A program made the translations under genes and the position numbers. Positions 39,201 to 54,200 of a stretch of 64,000 nt of DNA are shown in pieces. The notes under the pieces are model-generated. The model made no database searches. It had not been told where the DNA came from and saw only the letters and a list, made by a program, of their open reading frames with translations. The stretch's first letter is position 1; the number at the start of each line of letters is the position of its first letter. The DNA comes from Rhabdornis inornatus (Eukaryota; Chordata; Aves; Passeriformes; Rhabdornithidae): contig VWZS01009631.1 in the NCBI GenBank assembly GCA_013397075.1, positions 738,885 to 802,884 on the forward strand. The letters are read 5' to 3'.

Positions 39201-42200
39201 TTATCATGCGTCAGGTCACCTTATCAGAAAGGGATACCTGCCACTTCAAGCAAATAATAAAACAAATAAAAGGCATCCAAATCTGCCACAGCAGCAGGTA
39301 CTTTTTAAATTAAAATGGGGCATGCCAATTAATGAAAGTCATCCTAAAGCCTCTTCTCACAAGAAATTGGGTTTAGGGTTTTCCTAATAAACAAACCAGG
39401 ATAAGCCACAACTAGGGCTGACTTACAATAGCATGAGCGTAACTTCCCAAATTCTCTGCTGAAGAACAACTTACATCTGTGCTGAGTTTCAACATTAGTA
39501 TTGTGAATGCTCAAATCCTTGGCCACATTAACTAAAACAAAATCACTACAACTAAGGATTAAGAGATTATAAACCTCAATTAATTGGGGCCTCACTATAT
39601 TGGAAAATATACAGTTTCATCCAAAAACAGAAAAAATACCCAATGTTCTCTGAAGTTGGGAGTTTTTTGCATTAATCCTGACTTTTTTGCCTACTTGAAA
39701 AAAATAACAATTCTGGAAGGGTTTTCTTAGCTGACTACAGACAAAGTTGAGTGATTTCTGGATTTAGAACGTAAAGCTCAAGATTGAAAAACCCAATATA
39801 CTATTTAAGCAAAATATAATACAAGAACATCAAGCAGCTAACCTAAGTACTTCTTAATTATCTGTAAATAAATAATAAAGCAACATACTGATAGACACCT
39901 TCGTTCTTTCTAATCAGCTGTTTTTCATTCTTGATGTTTATGTTTTATCATTATCAAGACAAATTCTGAAGCTCTGATTCAGACTATGAGTCATGGAAGA
40001 ATCAGATCTCAGGACAGAGCAGAAACCCACACAAGTTTCTGCAAATTTGTATTAATAATATCTTGCGTCACTTTGACATAAACAATTTGGGAAAAGTAAA
40101 TACAAAAAGCAGCTATCAGTATCTGAGCCAATTTTAATTCCACTGTTAAATATAGCCCACCAAGCAGTATCTCCTCTATAATTTAAATAAGTAAAATAAA
40201 TTTTATCCGGGACTTAGATTTATATATCATCCACAAAGCAGCTTTCTTGATAATCTTGAGTGTCAGAAAATGTTATTGCTTTGTCTTTTGTATCTTTCCT
40301 AAACTAGTTACAGTCGTTAAGGGAAACACACCAGGAAAGCAGGAAATGGCATTTAGTCTCAATCTCACTTGCACTTTTGGGAGGGAAGACTCATCCATTA
40401 TGTTTCGTCTTGCTCAGAAGCTCAGACAAGCTCTAGAACTGCAACTGCCAAATAAACTATTGGAAAAAAATGCACTCAACTTTATCATAAGAAGTTAATG
40501 TACCTAAAATTTATTTTAAAAACTCACATTGTATCATTACTCCTGATTTCATTCTCAACTCAGAGACATATCTGTTTTCATGTAACTTAATTGCAATAAA
40601 TACTTCCCTATATTTGGGGGGATTTTTTAAAGATAGATTGCCTGCAATTAGCGTAGCAATAGATTAAGTTTGTGAAAATTAGCACACGCCTCATTGAAGT
40701 GAGGCAGCATGGCAGGAGCAGAGAACATGCCAGCTCTAATTAAATCTAACCAAACTGTCCTCCTTTCTCCATTTGAATTTTCTTCTTTATTCAAAAATTC
40801 ATTCTTAAAGCAGCAGATTCCACATAAAAATATAAATAGGATATTTACTAACTGTGCTAGACATGAGTGTCTTTTCCACATTGAGAAAAACATTCCCTAG
40901 GAGTTTCTAAACTGAACAGATTACTATGCAATAACTTTCTTGTTAAGCATTTAATTTTTATTAAATAATTTTCATAACCAGTAAATGAAACATCAATACA
41001 TACCTGCAATTTCTTCTATGGAATTAGCTCTCATGTCCAAAAGAACTGTGCCATTCAGGATGCAGCTCCTCAGCTCAAACAAGCTATGAAGTGACAGTGT
41101 GGCAACATAGGGTTTGCTCCACCTCTCTCCACCATCTTCTACATCTTCTTCAAACTTCAACCACCTATACAAACAATCAATTTAATAACTCCACTGTGCA
41201 TAAGAAATGAAAAATTAATTACTTCTATGGATGCTGAAACACGCAAAGATATTAAACATGTCTTTAGATTTCACTTTATTCTTCCTTTTTAGGAAATATG
41301 AGAAACTTCCATTGCCTACTTCTGCCCATATAATTCTGCATTATACCATTTTTGAGCACAAGTTCTGACCACAGAGATGAAGAGATAAATATATTAAGCA
41401 ATTCTCAACTCTACAAGAACTTTGACTAATTCATAGGCATACAATGATATTTCTGTGATTGAATAACAAGTTACATGAAAAGGAGTTTGGAGAAACTTCA
41501 GTAAAGTAAAAGGATGTATGAAACTGGCATGAAAGGATCAAGTCTTTCGTTACCATCCAGCCAGACAAACTTGCTTGAGACTGAACTCTCTAGTAATAAA
41601 TACTGCACTTAAAAGAATATTAAATGAGCAAACAAAAATCTGAGAAGTCACACAGTGGTGTTGCTGCAGCCTGTCAACTTGGCAAGGTTTGAACAGCTGC
41701 AGCCACAGTACACGCCTGTGTCAGTCACTTGACTCAACTGAGTGCTCAAACAGCACTCAGCTATTTTATACAGACATGGCAGCAGAGCCCCACACCTGCA
41801 CAGCATCTTCACACTTATTTCCAGACAGCAGGGAAATGTAAAGCCTTAAGACTTCTAAAGCTGAGGAATTTACCAAGCCTCACAGCCCAGCAAAGCAGCT
41901 AGCACAGCTGTTCTCTTCTGCTCCTGGGCCACATCTCTAGCTCTCCTCCTACTTGTAAAATACACAAGTGTACCCACATTTTAGATACTTTCCTCCTTTC
42001 AGTCCTTGTGCACCAAGTTCTTCCCTTTTTGCTGCCATCCTGTGAGCAGCTACCACTTCATTGACCCACTCATCAGCAGCATATCTGCTCCCTTCCTGAT
42101 GAAATGTTTCATTTCTTGGGACTGTCCCACATGCCTTCTAATCACTCTCTCATTATTTATAGAGACAACCTGCCTCAACTCCTTGGGTCCTTCAAAATAT

Positions 42201-45200
42201 CCAGCCTCCTATGTCTAGCCCTCTCCTCCTCTTTATATCTAAACATTTTCCCTCCATTTCCTCTGTGAGGAAACTCGCCAGTTTCTGTACATCGTCTTCA
42301 CACTTGAGAACTCTTTCCTCTTCATCAGACCTGTTCCCTACTCCCTTTTCTCTTCCCAGCTCATCCCCTTCACCTTCCCATTCCTCCAGAGAAGCAGCAA
42401 GGAGGACACAGCACAAAAATTTGCTTCCACAGAGCTGAACAACGAAAGTGAATTTGCATATGCACATTCAATTTTCCAAATAAATTTTCAAAATCATTTC
42501 CAAACGGAATCAAACACAATTTAGCACACTCCTCCCCACCAAATTCAAAGCAATACTCTTAAAGGGGGGCCTAAAGCCACTCAGAAAAGTAGTCAAGAAC
42601 CACGTGAGAGGGAAAAATAGTTCTTAAATTTTTTTCATTTTGCAGTTACACTTGAACTCCCTAAGAGACTGCTCCTGTCTTACTCATGGCACTCTTGTTT
42701 CCAAGCTGAAAAATGTGCTATACCTATTTGTATCCACAGCATCACAAATACAGTGCATTTATTGTCCTGTTTAAACCACTGTCTCCCAAGACTCTGCAAA
42801 ATATCTACATTTTTCTCTTTTCATATCTCCATTTTCATGCATGTTTCTAATCTCTTTAGGAGATTTAGAAGATCTTTATGCTCGAGTATTCATAATTATT
42901 TCTGTTATTATGTATTATTATTAGTGTTCTTATATCTTATTATTTCTGTTATTATTATACCATGCTTGTCTTGTTATCTTGTCTGATTCAAAAAAAAAGA
43001 TTAAAAATCATGCTCCATATATTCTAAAAACAATGATCCAAGCACAGTCTTACAAAATATCATCAGAAACCTCATACTGTCATTACCTTCTGTTCAGCAT
43101 TGCTTATCTGATTATGCTTCTGCAGTCTGTCCTTGATATTTCCTAATTTAAATCTACTGACCAGTTGTAAACAGATTTTAAAAGACCAATGAAAGACAAG
43201 CATGTTCTTAAAAGTCTAAGACAGGTGACTGGACAGAGGCAGACTTATTATCAGAGCTTGTAACATACTAGGGACACAGAAGTCTAAATCATGAAAACAG
43301 CTTTAATTAGAGTTTATAGTGTCAGACATTAAAGCTTATGCATTGGTGCATAAAAACCCATAGGAAACTATTGCTATTCCTCAAATAATTATACTTGCCA
43401 TTGTGACCATCTGGGTTTCCATGAATTGGAATAGTATAATTGTATGGGTTGCACCACATTCCCTACTGTTGCTGTAACTTAGGAGTTTAAACACATTACC
43501 ATACATTGTTACCCAATGAGCCAACAGGCCAGGACATGGAATTAAATCATATCCAGCTGAGAGCATTCTACATTTGGAATAAATTTCTATTTTGATTTTA
43601 ATAAGCATATTACAAGTTTGCTAATTTCATCAAGGGAACATTGTGTTACTGTTTATCACCTTTTATCTTTTCAGAAATCTTCCTGTTATGTCAGATAATC
43701 TTTGTTTAACATATCAAATGAGAAACAGTAGCAGAAAACATTAAACAACTCTAATCTTATGCAGAGTCTTTCAATTCTAAGTGTTCAGTGGTTTTAAAAT
43801 TCATAATACCATTTGATCAGTCCTCTGAATACATGTGCAAGACACCATGACAGAAATGGCTTTGAAATCCAAATTCAGGAAATTCAATTTGTCAATTTTG
43901 TACTCCTTTTAGTTTCTCAAAGACAAATTTAAATATATTTACTTTTGCAGTTTAACCCCTTATGGTTAACTGGTATGATTGGCTGATAAAAGCTTTTCAT
44001 AATTTCATGGGAAACACCATTGACCCCTACTGAGCCCATGTCACATGCATCCCATATGATGGAACATAACTGGAGCTGTCTTAGTTATGTCTGATTGCAC
44101 AGAAGAGCACTTTCATCCTTATGGCTTTCTTTTGCTGGTACAGCCTGGTAGGTCTCTTGATCACACAGTTTAGTTCCTCTGATAGAATGCTTGCTAGAAA
44201 AAAAGTATGCCAACAAGAGTTTCAGCAAGGTATGTTACTATGGGAAAAACATTACTCAGGCTAGTGTGTAAATACACCTTATGTTTACGTCCTAGTTCCT
44301 AAAGCCATCTTCATCATTTTCTCAGGCATCATTAAAAGAGTGCATATGGTCTTCACTTTAGACACAGTTACTGCATTTTCTGCACAATATGAAGTGGGTG
44401 ACTTGTCCTTTATCTGTTTTGTAGTGTGGTATGTCTGCAGCAGAGAGATGGAGCATGTACTCACAACCTGCTCAACAGTTGATGGATTTAATGTAATCTT
44501 TCAATCTGTATCAATTTCCGCATGAGCTTGTGCCTGCCCACACCGATTTGAAAACCAGCCAAAGAACACCAGCACGTCAGGAACAAAGCAGGAGTCAGAA
44601 ACCTGGTTCTTGTGGCCCAGTTTCTTTGGAAGAAAGTTTTGATCTAGGGAAAACGCATTACAATTCCTAACTTTCCCTAACCCATCCATTTTCTAGTCAC
44701 TATTACCAATTTACTTTCTAAACTATGGACACAAGTTTATTTTCCTAACTGTGCAATAAAATTTAAGCTTGATCACTTTCCTCCTGATTCCAAGGTTCTT
44801 TCTCTTTTCCTCCTTACTACATAATTTTTTTTGCTCCACAAAGATAGTGATATTCACCAGATATTTTTTGTTGATACTAGCAGATAAATGAGTCGTAAAA
44901 GTCTGGGTAAAACTTGCTACAAATCAGGCACTACTTTCCAGCCATGACACATAAATTGCTTTCCCAACACCTGCAACTTGCAGCTACACTATTTGGGTGT
45001 ATAAAATAAATCCAACTGTTACACTTCAGCACATTCCTCCACAAACTTATCAGAAATATTTTTTTTCAAAACAGAAACTATACATCATCTCCACAGAGAA
45101 TGCACGACTGTACAGCTGGGCCACGTACAAAAACTATTGTAAGAATGGCTATTGATTTTAAAAGGTATGTGCTTCTTCTGGCTTGAAATCAATTGATGGA

Positions 45201-48200
45201 GAAAAACAATTAATTTTATCCCTATATCAACATAACCAAGCTATTCATTCCATTCTGCTCTCTAAATAATTCCAGGGATGGGACAGTCTAAATCAGATCC
45301 TGGAACAGAAAAGTCCAGTGCACTTTCAATCAAACTGAAAATACCAAGATACAGATGTACTTCACCAGAGTCAACCCAACACTTCAGTCCAGGTGCACCA
45401 AGTGCAGAGCTTGGTGAAATGAATACAGGACCAGTTAGTGCTATCACCCTCATTGAACATAACTAATCTCTACCCGAACTACCTCCAAAGCCAAACAGTA
45501 AGATTTACAAATATTTCCAAGTGACATTTCACACACAGATGAAAAAAATGTATTAAGCCTGGAACAGCAACAAATTCAGGTTGTATCTTCTCCATACCAT
45601 GTTTGGTTAAAATCAATAATGTTGAAGTCCTGAATCAACCACAGTTATTTAAAGTGATCCACTGTATTAGTTTCTAAGCACATAATCTTGCATATTAAAC
45701 ACCACCCCATTTCTATTATTCTGCTCAAAGCCACCTGATTCTTTGTGTATGATATCTTTATCTATTTCTAGAGGAGTAATACCTCCTAATTTCTTATTAT
45801 CAGCAGGTTTACTTATTATAATCCTATTTTTTAATTCAATAATAAATCTATTTACTAAGCCTAATTCTTCAGAAGTTAGCTGTCACTACCTTTCACACTG
45901 ATAGTATAATCTCTCAGCACGACCTGCTGCACCTTTTCAAAGTTCCTGACCTGCTAATAGAATTTTTACACTAGAATGCAATTTAAGTAATACATTCCCA
46001 CTGCTGTACCATATAAAATGCTTTACTCAAAAAAATTTAGATCCACTGTTTTTTCTTTGACAGAAAAACAAAAATCAATTATCTGATTAAAGAGCATTAT
46101 TAACTTAGTCTGACATGATATACCACTGTATTGCATTTGATCCAATTTTCCACTTATCTCCAAGTCTCTAATTTTTCTTTCCTTCAAGCATTTTATGGCT
46201 CTGAAATTGAACTACAAGGGCTCTGTTTGCCCCAACCATTTTTATCCTTTCTTTAATAGTACTGCTGTTTGGATTAGTACAACACACGTGACAGACTCAC
46301 AGAAAGACAAGAATTGCCCTGCCCATTAAATACATGTTCTTTCACCTTTCTGGGATGGAAATTATTGCACCCTCTTATTTCCACAGAAAAGCCCTTTGAG
46401 TCTCATCTTCATTTTGAATTTGGTATTTTCCTTGCCATCTCCTCCTTTTCTAACCAGTCACCCCATGTAAAATGCAGTCTGAAATTTTGGGATCCGAACT
46501 GAAAAAGACCATTTATCTTGACCAGCTCTTTCCACACAACAGCCCCACTCTTCCTTTATTTCTACCTTACTGCTAAAGCTAAAGAAAATTTTACTATTAG
46601 CTATTATGTAATGCTTGTATTTTCTGAGCTCCAAAAATGTAGTTTTCTTGGCTGTTTTTCTCCTGCCCTTTTTCAACAATCTCATCTTGTTTCTATTAAA
46701 TATTTTTAATTCTTCATTTCACAAACAACAATTGATAAGGCTGTACATATAGACAGTTCAACCAAAACAGAAATTTATTTCACCTACTCCTTTTGAATCC
46801 TATCTTCATTAGAACCACTTGCCAACAGAAATTGTTATAATTTTAAGAAACACAGTTCTTCGATAATTTGCAAAGGGATTTTTTTTTAAGTTGAATTAAG
46901 AAGTTTCTATTTCCCTGCTTAAAAATGACATAACACACAGTGATTTTTACTTTTTAATTTCAACAGAAGTTGATACCCCTGCTAGAGGGGTTTTATGTGG
47001 TCCTAATCAGTACGAGAACATTGCAGATGATTACCTTGATTAGATTTTCTCTCTCTGAATATTAATAAGATTATTTAGGAACACTACTGCATTCCTTTTA
47101 CAGCATAATCCCCATATGAGAATCTTCTACACATAAAAATCTGTATTTAGCATCTGTCTATGCTGCCTATGAATAGACACTGGAAAGGAAGGTCATAAAA
47201 ATTGTTTTGGCCCTCTGGGAAAGCAGAAATTTGCAGTAAAATTAGAAAGAAAACTACCAGTCATCTTCATGTCAGATAGCCCAAAATACAGCTGCCCACA
47301 AAATCCTTCAAGAAATTTTGCAATTTATATTCTACCAAATATATATTACACAGAGTTTTGGGCACCATTGAGGAACACTGTCAACAACTGGCAGGGAGAG
47401 GAAGAACTAAGATTTCAAGATGAAAAATAAAGGAAAGATTGCTGTAAAATGTAAATTCTTAATAAAACTAAGCAAATCATCTCCCACTTAAATGTCAAGG
47501 AAAAAATATACAATTAAAAGAAAAAGTTCTGTACCAGTATTTTTCTTTTCACAGCAGAAATGCAATCTAAAAGTCTTTCCCACTAATTTTGCAGAAATAA
47601 AATAATCCAGGACTGAATACTCATTCTCAAAATAAACTGTTCATGGAGACCTAGAATCTGTAAAAGTTTTATTGCTGCAAAAGTAATCTCATTCATCACT
47701 TTAATCTCTTTTAATGGTACCCTTATCAGTTTCTTGAGTATTCAAATAAAATATGAAGTTTGAAAGATTCTTTAAATTAGAAGATAAAATATTAATTGGC
47801 CAATGATTTTTAATTCACATATATAGTATATTTACAATAATTTTCTTCCATTGGTATTCATTCTGACCTATATTCATAAATCCAGATGAAAATGTTTGGC
47901 TCTGGGAATCGACAAATGCTGTTGTAATACTAGCCCGCTAAGGATTAAAATTATGGTTTTGTTTAAGCTTAATATCCAAAATCTGTCCCTGAGTTTGCTA
48001 CAGCTTTGAAATCATTCCTCAATACACCAGCAACCAATACCTACAGATTGAAATCACTCACCTTGCTGTCTCTCTCCACTCTGCATCCTCTCCTTCACGC
48101 CAACAGATTTCATCAAGCTCAGTAAAGAGATCATGAGGAATGTGTTCCTCATCATCATCTTCTGTTCCAAGAATAAACTGCACCCTTTGCGATGGGGTAT

Positions 48201-51200
48201 CTGGAGAAATATAAAAATATCAAGTCCAAAACACCAATTTTTTTGCCCTGAGAAAACAGATTTTATGAGATTATTGAGATGTTTTCATGCATATCACTTA
48301 CTGCCACACAAAAAAAATTACCGTTTTGCCATAAGAACATTCATTTACACACAAACACATTCAGCACATTCAGATTGAGTTCTCTTCATTTACTGTTGTA
48401 ACGTCCACTTTTTAAAAAACTCCTTCAAAGATATAACTTGATGTATAGAAACAGGGTCTATTGGAAGCTGGAATGGTATCTGCCGGGTAAAAAAATATAA
48501 AATAAAAAAAAAGGCACACAGAAAGCAGTACAGATAAAGCTGAATAAAGCTGATAAAAGTCTTTTACTCCAGTGTTAGGAAAAACTACTTTGCCATTTCA
48601 TAAGTCTGCATCTGCAGATCTATCTCAGGTCACAAAGTTAGAATACTAAATGTGAAATCTTTGCTGTAGGAGAAAGAAAACAAATGAAACCTGCCTAATG
48701 TGAATATACAATCACAAACTTGACCCTTGCTCCTTTGTTAACTCTTTCTACTTAGTTAGGTTGCTTGAAATACACAACTACTTAATCTGTCCCAGCTTCT
48801 TCATTTTATTTTTCCTGCCTCTGTCTTCCCTTTCAACACTGTTACTGATTAATTTTCTCCATAACCTTAGAGCACAGATGGCTAAATATATTTTTGAAGC
48901 CATACTATTATTTTTTTCACTCAAAAAATTCACAGAGCATCTTAAATGTGTATTCAATGTTCATAGCTCAAGTGCTGTATTTAAAAAATCCTATATTCTA
49001 TTTGCTTATTTAAATGCAAATTTCAAATGAACAAACTCTGATGAAACACAGTCTCTCTAGCAACACATAGCCGCTTTTTCTGCTAATGTATTTTAGATTT
49101 CTGAAATGAGTCAAAAGTCCTTTGTGAGAGCTGAGAGAGGCCAGGCTGCCAGTCAACTGAAAAACTGATTATCCAGCAGAACATCTCAGTGATTCCTTGA
49201 ACATTGTCTTAAATGAAGTTCAATTCTAGAATGTATTTGTAAGACAAGCTACAGTATTCCATCTGACACCAAAGAGCATCACTGCACAGGGTCCTCAAGC
49301 TCTTTGAATTTTGGAAAAAATGACATTATAGCACCCATTGAATTCCAATTAAAGAGAAAACAACACTACAGCTCTGATCCAAACAAATGAAATGGGCCAC
49401 TGACACAAAAAAATCAAATTCATCAATAGAGATACCCATTAGATAGTAATACTAAACTTGCTATGGCAATGAAACACAAACAATACATCACAGTTTTCAC
49501 CTGAGGTCTATTTGCTTACACAGAGTGTAAAGATATAGCACAGTAAAGTCTATTTACTACTTCACAAAGCAAGGAAATTAAACCCAAGCAGAAATACAGG
49601 AGAGAGGGAAGAGAGAGATGGGCTTGGGTACTACAAAGCACCAGAGGATGGAACTGCAGGGAGTACAGCTACAGGAATTACTTTTAGTGAATCGCTGAAG
49701 AACAGCAAGGAACTCCTTCACTTTATGCTCTCTTTGCTTTCTCTTCACTTTCTCTTCCCTCCTCTTTTTTCTTTGAAAATGTTCTATTTTTTTTTTAATC
49801 TGAGACTAGAAGTACACTCTAGTTAAGAAGTCTGCAACTTCTTAAGACTAATTTCCAGAAGTACAAAATTCAGTGAGATATGAACCTACAAAGGTTTAGT
49901 GCATACAACTACTAATAGAACATGGAAAACAAGCTACTTTGGTAGAGAGCTGGATTGCAGCTAGAGTCTGAGAATAAGCATTGCCAGGAACATCCTGTAC
50001 TCTTGATAAAATCAGCACTAGAACTGATTTATGGCAACTGCTACTGTTAAGTAATAAATGAGCAGTGTCGTACAGCAGAGCTGCAGCTTTGTGACAGCTA
50101 TGATCCTCATGCAAATACATGCTTTCAGCGTGGGAAGAAAAGCAGAGGATCAGAAATCTCTTGAAGTCAGGTGAGCAGCAACAAGGAATCACCTCACTGC
50201 AGTAATTTGCTCTTGCTGGGTCTTCTGTGTAACAAGCTATTTGACTGACAACAGTGAATCAGAATCTCTTAGGTTGAAAAGACATCTAACATCATCAGGG
50301 TGCAACCACAAACCAAGCACTGCCAAATCCACCACCAAACCACACCCCTAAGCACCACATCTATAGAAATGATGAAATATGCAAGAAATTATCTTCTTCC
50401 TTGTTAACAAAGCAGCAAAAAAAGCTGCTAGATTCTGTCTTTCTTTACTGCTGTGATTTCTATTCATATTCGAAACCTGCAAGTCACAGCTTCATTTTCA
50501 GACAACAAGCTGGAAACTGGAAAAAAAATGTTACCATTTGCTTTATGGTAGAATAATTTTATTTCAAGGACAAATCCCTAAAAGATGTAAACAATAGGAA
50601 AATTATAATAAAAACAACAGATCTGTTGGTTCCACTTAAAAATTGAATTAACAGGACTATTCATGAGCAATGCCAGATAGAGTTGGCTCATATTTATAGG
50701 AGTAATAAATACCAAATATGTCATTAATATGTTATATAGGAAATTAGTAATACAGGATTCAAAATCAGTATGGAAGAATACTTCAATTGCTGACTGTCAA
50801 ACTGTGATATCTTAATCCTCAGTGCTGAAGCATAATATTTGCAAACTAGGACACAATGTTTTCTGCAGTCTAGGCAAACATAAATTGGCTTGAATATTAT
50901 TTTTGTCTATCCCTATTTCAAGTAGCACAGCCAGCATAAAAAAAATCCTTCATACTATTATTGGTATTTCTAAAAAGTAATGAAAACCATCTAGATTACT
51001 CTTTTTAAAAATTAATGACTGAGACTAATATGTTACAATAGTATTTCTATCACTGTAGTTGTTTTATATCAGAGTTATCAGAAGCAACATGAATTTAAAG
51101 TTTCACAATAAGCAGCTGATGAGTCTCCCAAGTAACCAGTTCGTCACCAGTTCAGGAAACACCCAGGACCAGCTAGAACTGGGTGAAAATCCTGGTACAC

Positions 51201-54200
51201 AACAGGAGCTGGGGTACCATCAACAAGCACCCCTACTTGGCTAATGAGTAGTCAGATAGAAAAATTGAAGCAGCTTTGTGATTGCTGTGGCTCCACCAAC
51301 CCCTCTGTTTTATCCCTGAGTTTCTCTAGGCTTGTGCTCATTTCACATGTGCAGCACTTGCATCCAAACTACCTCTGATACCTCAAATTCATTGCATCCG
51401 TGCAAATCCCGAATATTCCACATTTTAAAGTCTGGCTAATTCCACTGGTCTAATAAAAGGGCAAAAATTAATATCTGGTGGTTAAGTTATTGTTGAACAC
51501 AAAAATTCAAAGTGGGACTCAGTGCTGCAGAAACCTGACATAATGATCTATATTATGATACCTTGTACAGGCATCAACATCCTTAAAACAAAGGCAAGAT
51601 GTGGCCATAGATATACCCAAACAACAGGTTTGAATGCCAGAATTTCTAATCACCCAATTCCCAGAGGGAAACATGAAGAGCTGCTCCCTGGAACAGCACT
51701 GAATGCAGGTAGTGGCAAACAGTGTCCCACAACACCATTCCACCTTGCAAAACACGAGTAGAAAGTAATCGTAAGTGCCATTTCCCCCATTTAAAACACC
51801 CCCAAGTGCAATCACAGCTCTGGGTCAGGGCTGCTCCCTCTTGCCTAAGGGAAAAGGTAAAATCAAGACTTGGTCTGGGGTAACAAAGGAAGATCACTCT
51901 CAGTCTCTTCACATAAATTCAGCCCAGCAAACTTTCTGTTCCACACACCGCTCAGAGTAATCCACATCTCCTCAGCGGGTGCCAGGGTTTCATCTGGGAC
52001 AAACCTCCCTGCCACGAGGCAGAATTGCACACAATCCACCAGGTGATATCACAAGGAGAAATACAGCTTTCAGGACATATAAAATTTATCCAAATTCTGT
52101 CCTCTGCTCTTGATAAACTCTAAAAAGAGTGCAAAAGTGTATTTCTAGTAACACTTCCTTAGCTCACTTGTCAGAACAGATTTCTCAAGCCTGCATTTAA
52201 GGGTAGAATTAGTAGGCAAATACTTCTTACTGGGGTCAGCAGATGAACAAGTAAGGGTTTACTTTTTCCACATTAGAAAACATGCTAACTATTAAAATAA
52301 AACTTTCATTACAGAAATTCACATAAGACAGTAAGCAACATACACAAGATTCAATCCATGCTCTTTGCTCTTGTACATTCACATTAAAATAATATTAAAT
52401 ATGCAAACATTTTTTTTTTTATTATTACTCACTGCACAAGACAAACTGCAGACAGGAAGTTAACAGGTGTAACACAGTTGACATTAATAACAATCCCTTA
52501 CAAGCCAATGGGAAATGGTATGGAAAATTCACAGGAGCAGAGAAAAGAAAGGATTATTTCAGACACAGACATTCATCATCCTCCTGCTTGCACTCACCAC
52601 AGAAGTGGTGGATGGGGACTCTCCCCTAAGCTTCTTCCTCTGCAGACTGGACCTGCCCTTAGCTCAGCAATTAGTACAGGTAAGGACCATAAATTCAATT
52701 TTATTAATTAGACAAATTAGTAAAAGTTAAAACTAAATTTGCATTACTAAAGCTCACATAAAACAGCCATACAGTACACTTCTGAAAATCTCTTCTTAGA
52801 AATCACATGTTGGGTTGAGAGACAGTATTCCCTTGGTTATTCTCTGGCACTTTATCCCTACAGGTACAATCTGCTTCAGAAAACTATCCCAGCATTTTCT
52901 TGACATGAATTATTTCCATAAACCTGGGGCTATGGCAAATAATCATATTTTTTGGTTCTGATGATATGGACAATTCCCAAGCTTTAATTCTCTTCTTTTT
53001 GTTAGATTCTTAAAACCGCACTTATGATACATTATTTTAACCTAGATTTGCAGCAATCTGTTCCGCAGCTGCCCAGAGATTCGAATTTCTGGGTTCATCA
53101 TTCATCATACAAGCCTATAGTTCAGAATTGGTGAATTCTCTTAACAGTCATAACAGCCATAGTTTACAAATAATTAAATTTACCCCACTGATAACCCTTC
53201 AGCACTTGAGATTAGCTACTAAATATATCCAGCTGTGTTTTTTTTAAATTTACTTTCTTCAGGTGGCCTTCTACAAAGCAAGAGAAGCCCCACTTTGCAA
53301 TTCATTTTTGTTGCCTGTGTTACCTTCAGAGAGCCTTTCCTGAGCTGTGTGTGCAATCCTGTGTCAGGCTCACCTCCAGGGCTGTTCTGCTTGCCTTGGC
53401 ACATCCAATATCATGAATTACAAATTTAAGCCTCTTTAAAACTAGCGATTACTAAATCCAGATTTCTCAAAAGAACAAACCAAACCTTCCACAAGCTTCA
53501 ACAGTGTCTGGTCATACAGGACACATACGAGGCTGCAATCAAACCCCAGGCCTCACTGCTGTGTTCACTTCAACCCTCAACAAAACCTGTCCTTAGAGAC
53601 ACCCCACTCTGAGCCAAAGTCTTCCTATTCCACCATTTTAAAACAGCTATTTAACATCTTTAACTCATGAATACCAAAGAGCTGTTTCATTGGTTACAGG
53701 CAAACAACAGACATCAAAAAAGCCACAGAACACTGGCACTAAAATCCACATGCACACAAGCAAGTGCAACCCCAGCAGCCAAAGGGAAATGTGCTCCAGG
53801 CTTTCAATGCCACCACGGCACTGATGGAGCCTCATGGCCCTGCAGCTCACAGGGGCTGGCACCCACTGCCCTCACAAGCAGCACCAAGGAGATGCCCCAG
53901 GCTAGAAACAGCTTTTTTTTAAATCAAATTAGTGTTAATTTGCATCAATTCCCCAATTTAATTCACAAAGCAGTCACAATACTTTACCCCCCAAGGAAAG
54001 CTGTGGAGAAGGGGAGCTTAAGGCTGAAATGAAACTGGGGCCTTAATCACAACAGCAGCACTTCAGCTGAGAACAGCAAACCTCCCCAGTAAAACAGATA
54101 GCACTCCTGCATTTTTAACTGGAGTGGATAGATCCACTGAATTTCTCCTTCTCTTCAAAAAGAAGAAATTTAACAGACAAGATGGTGAAAACCCAGACCT

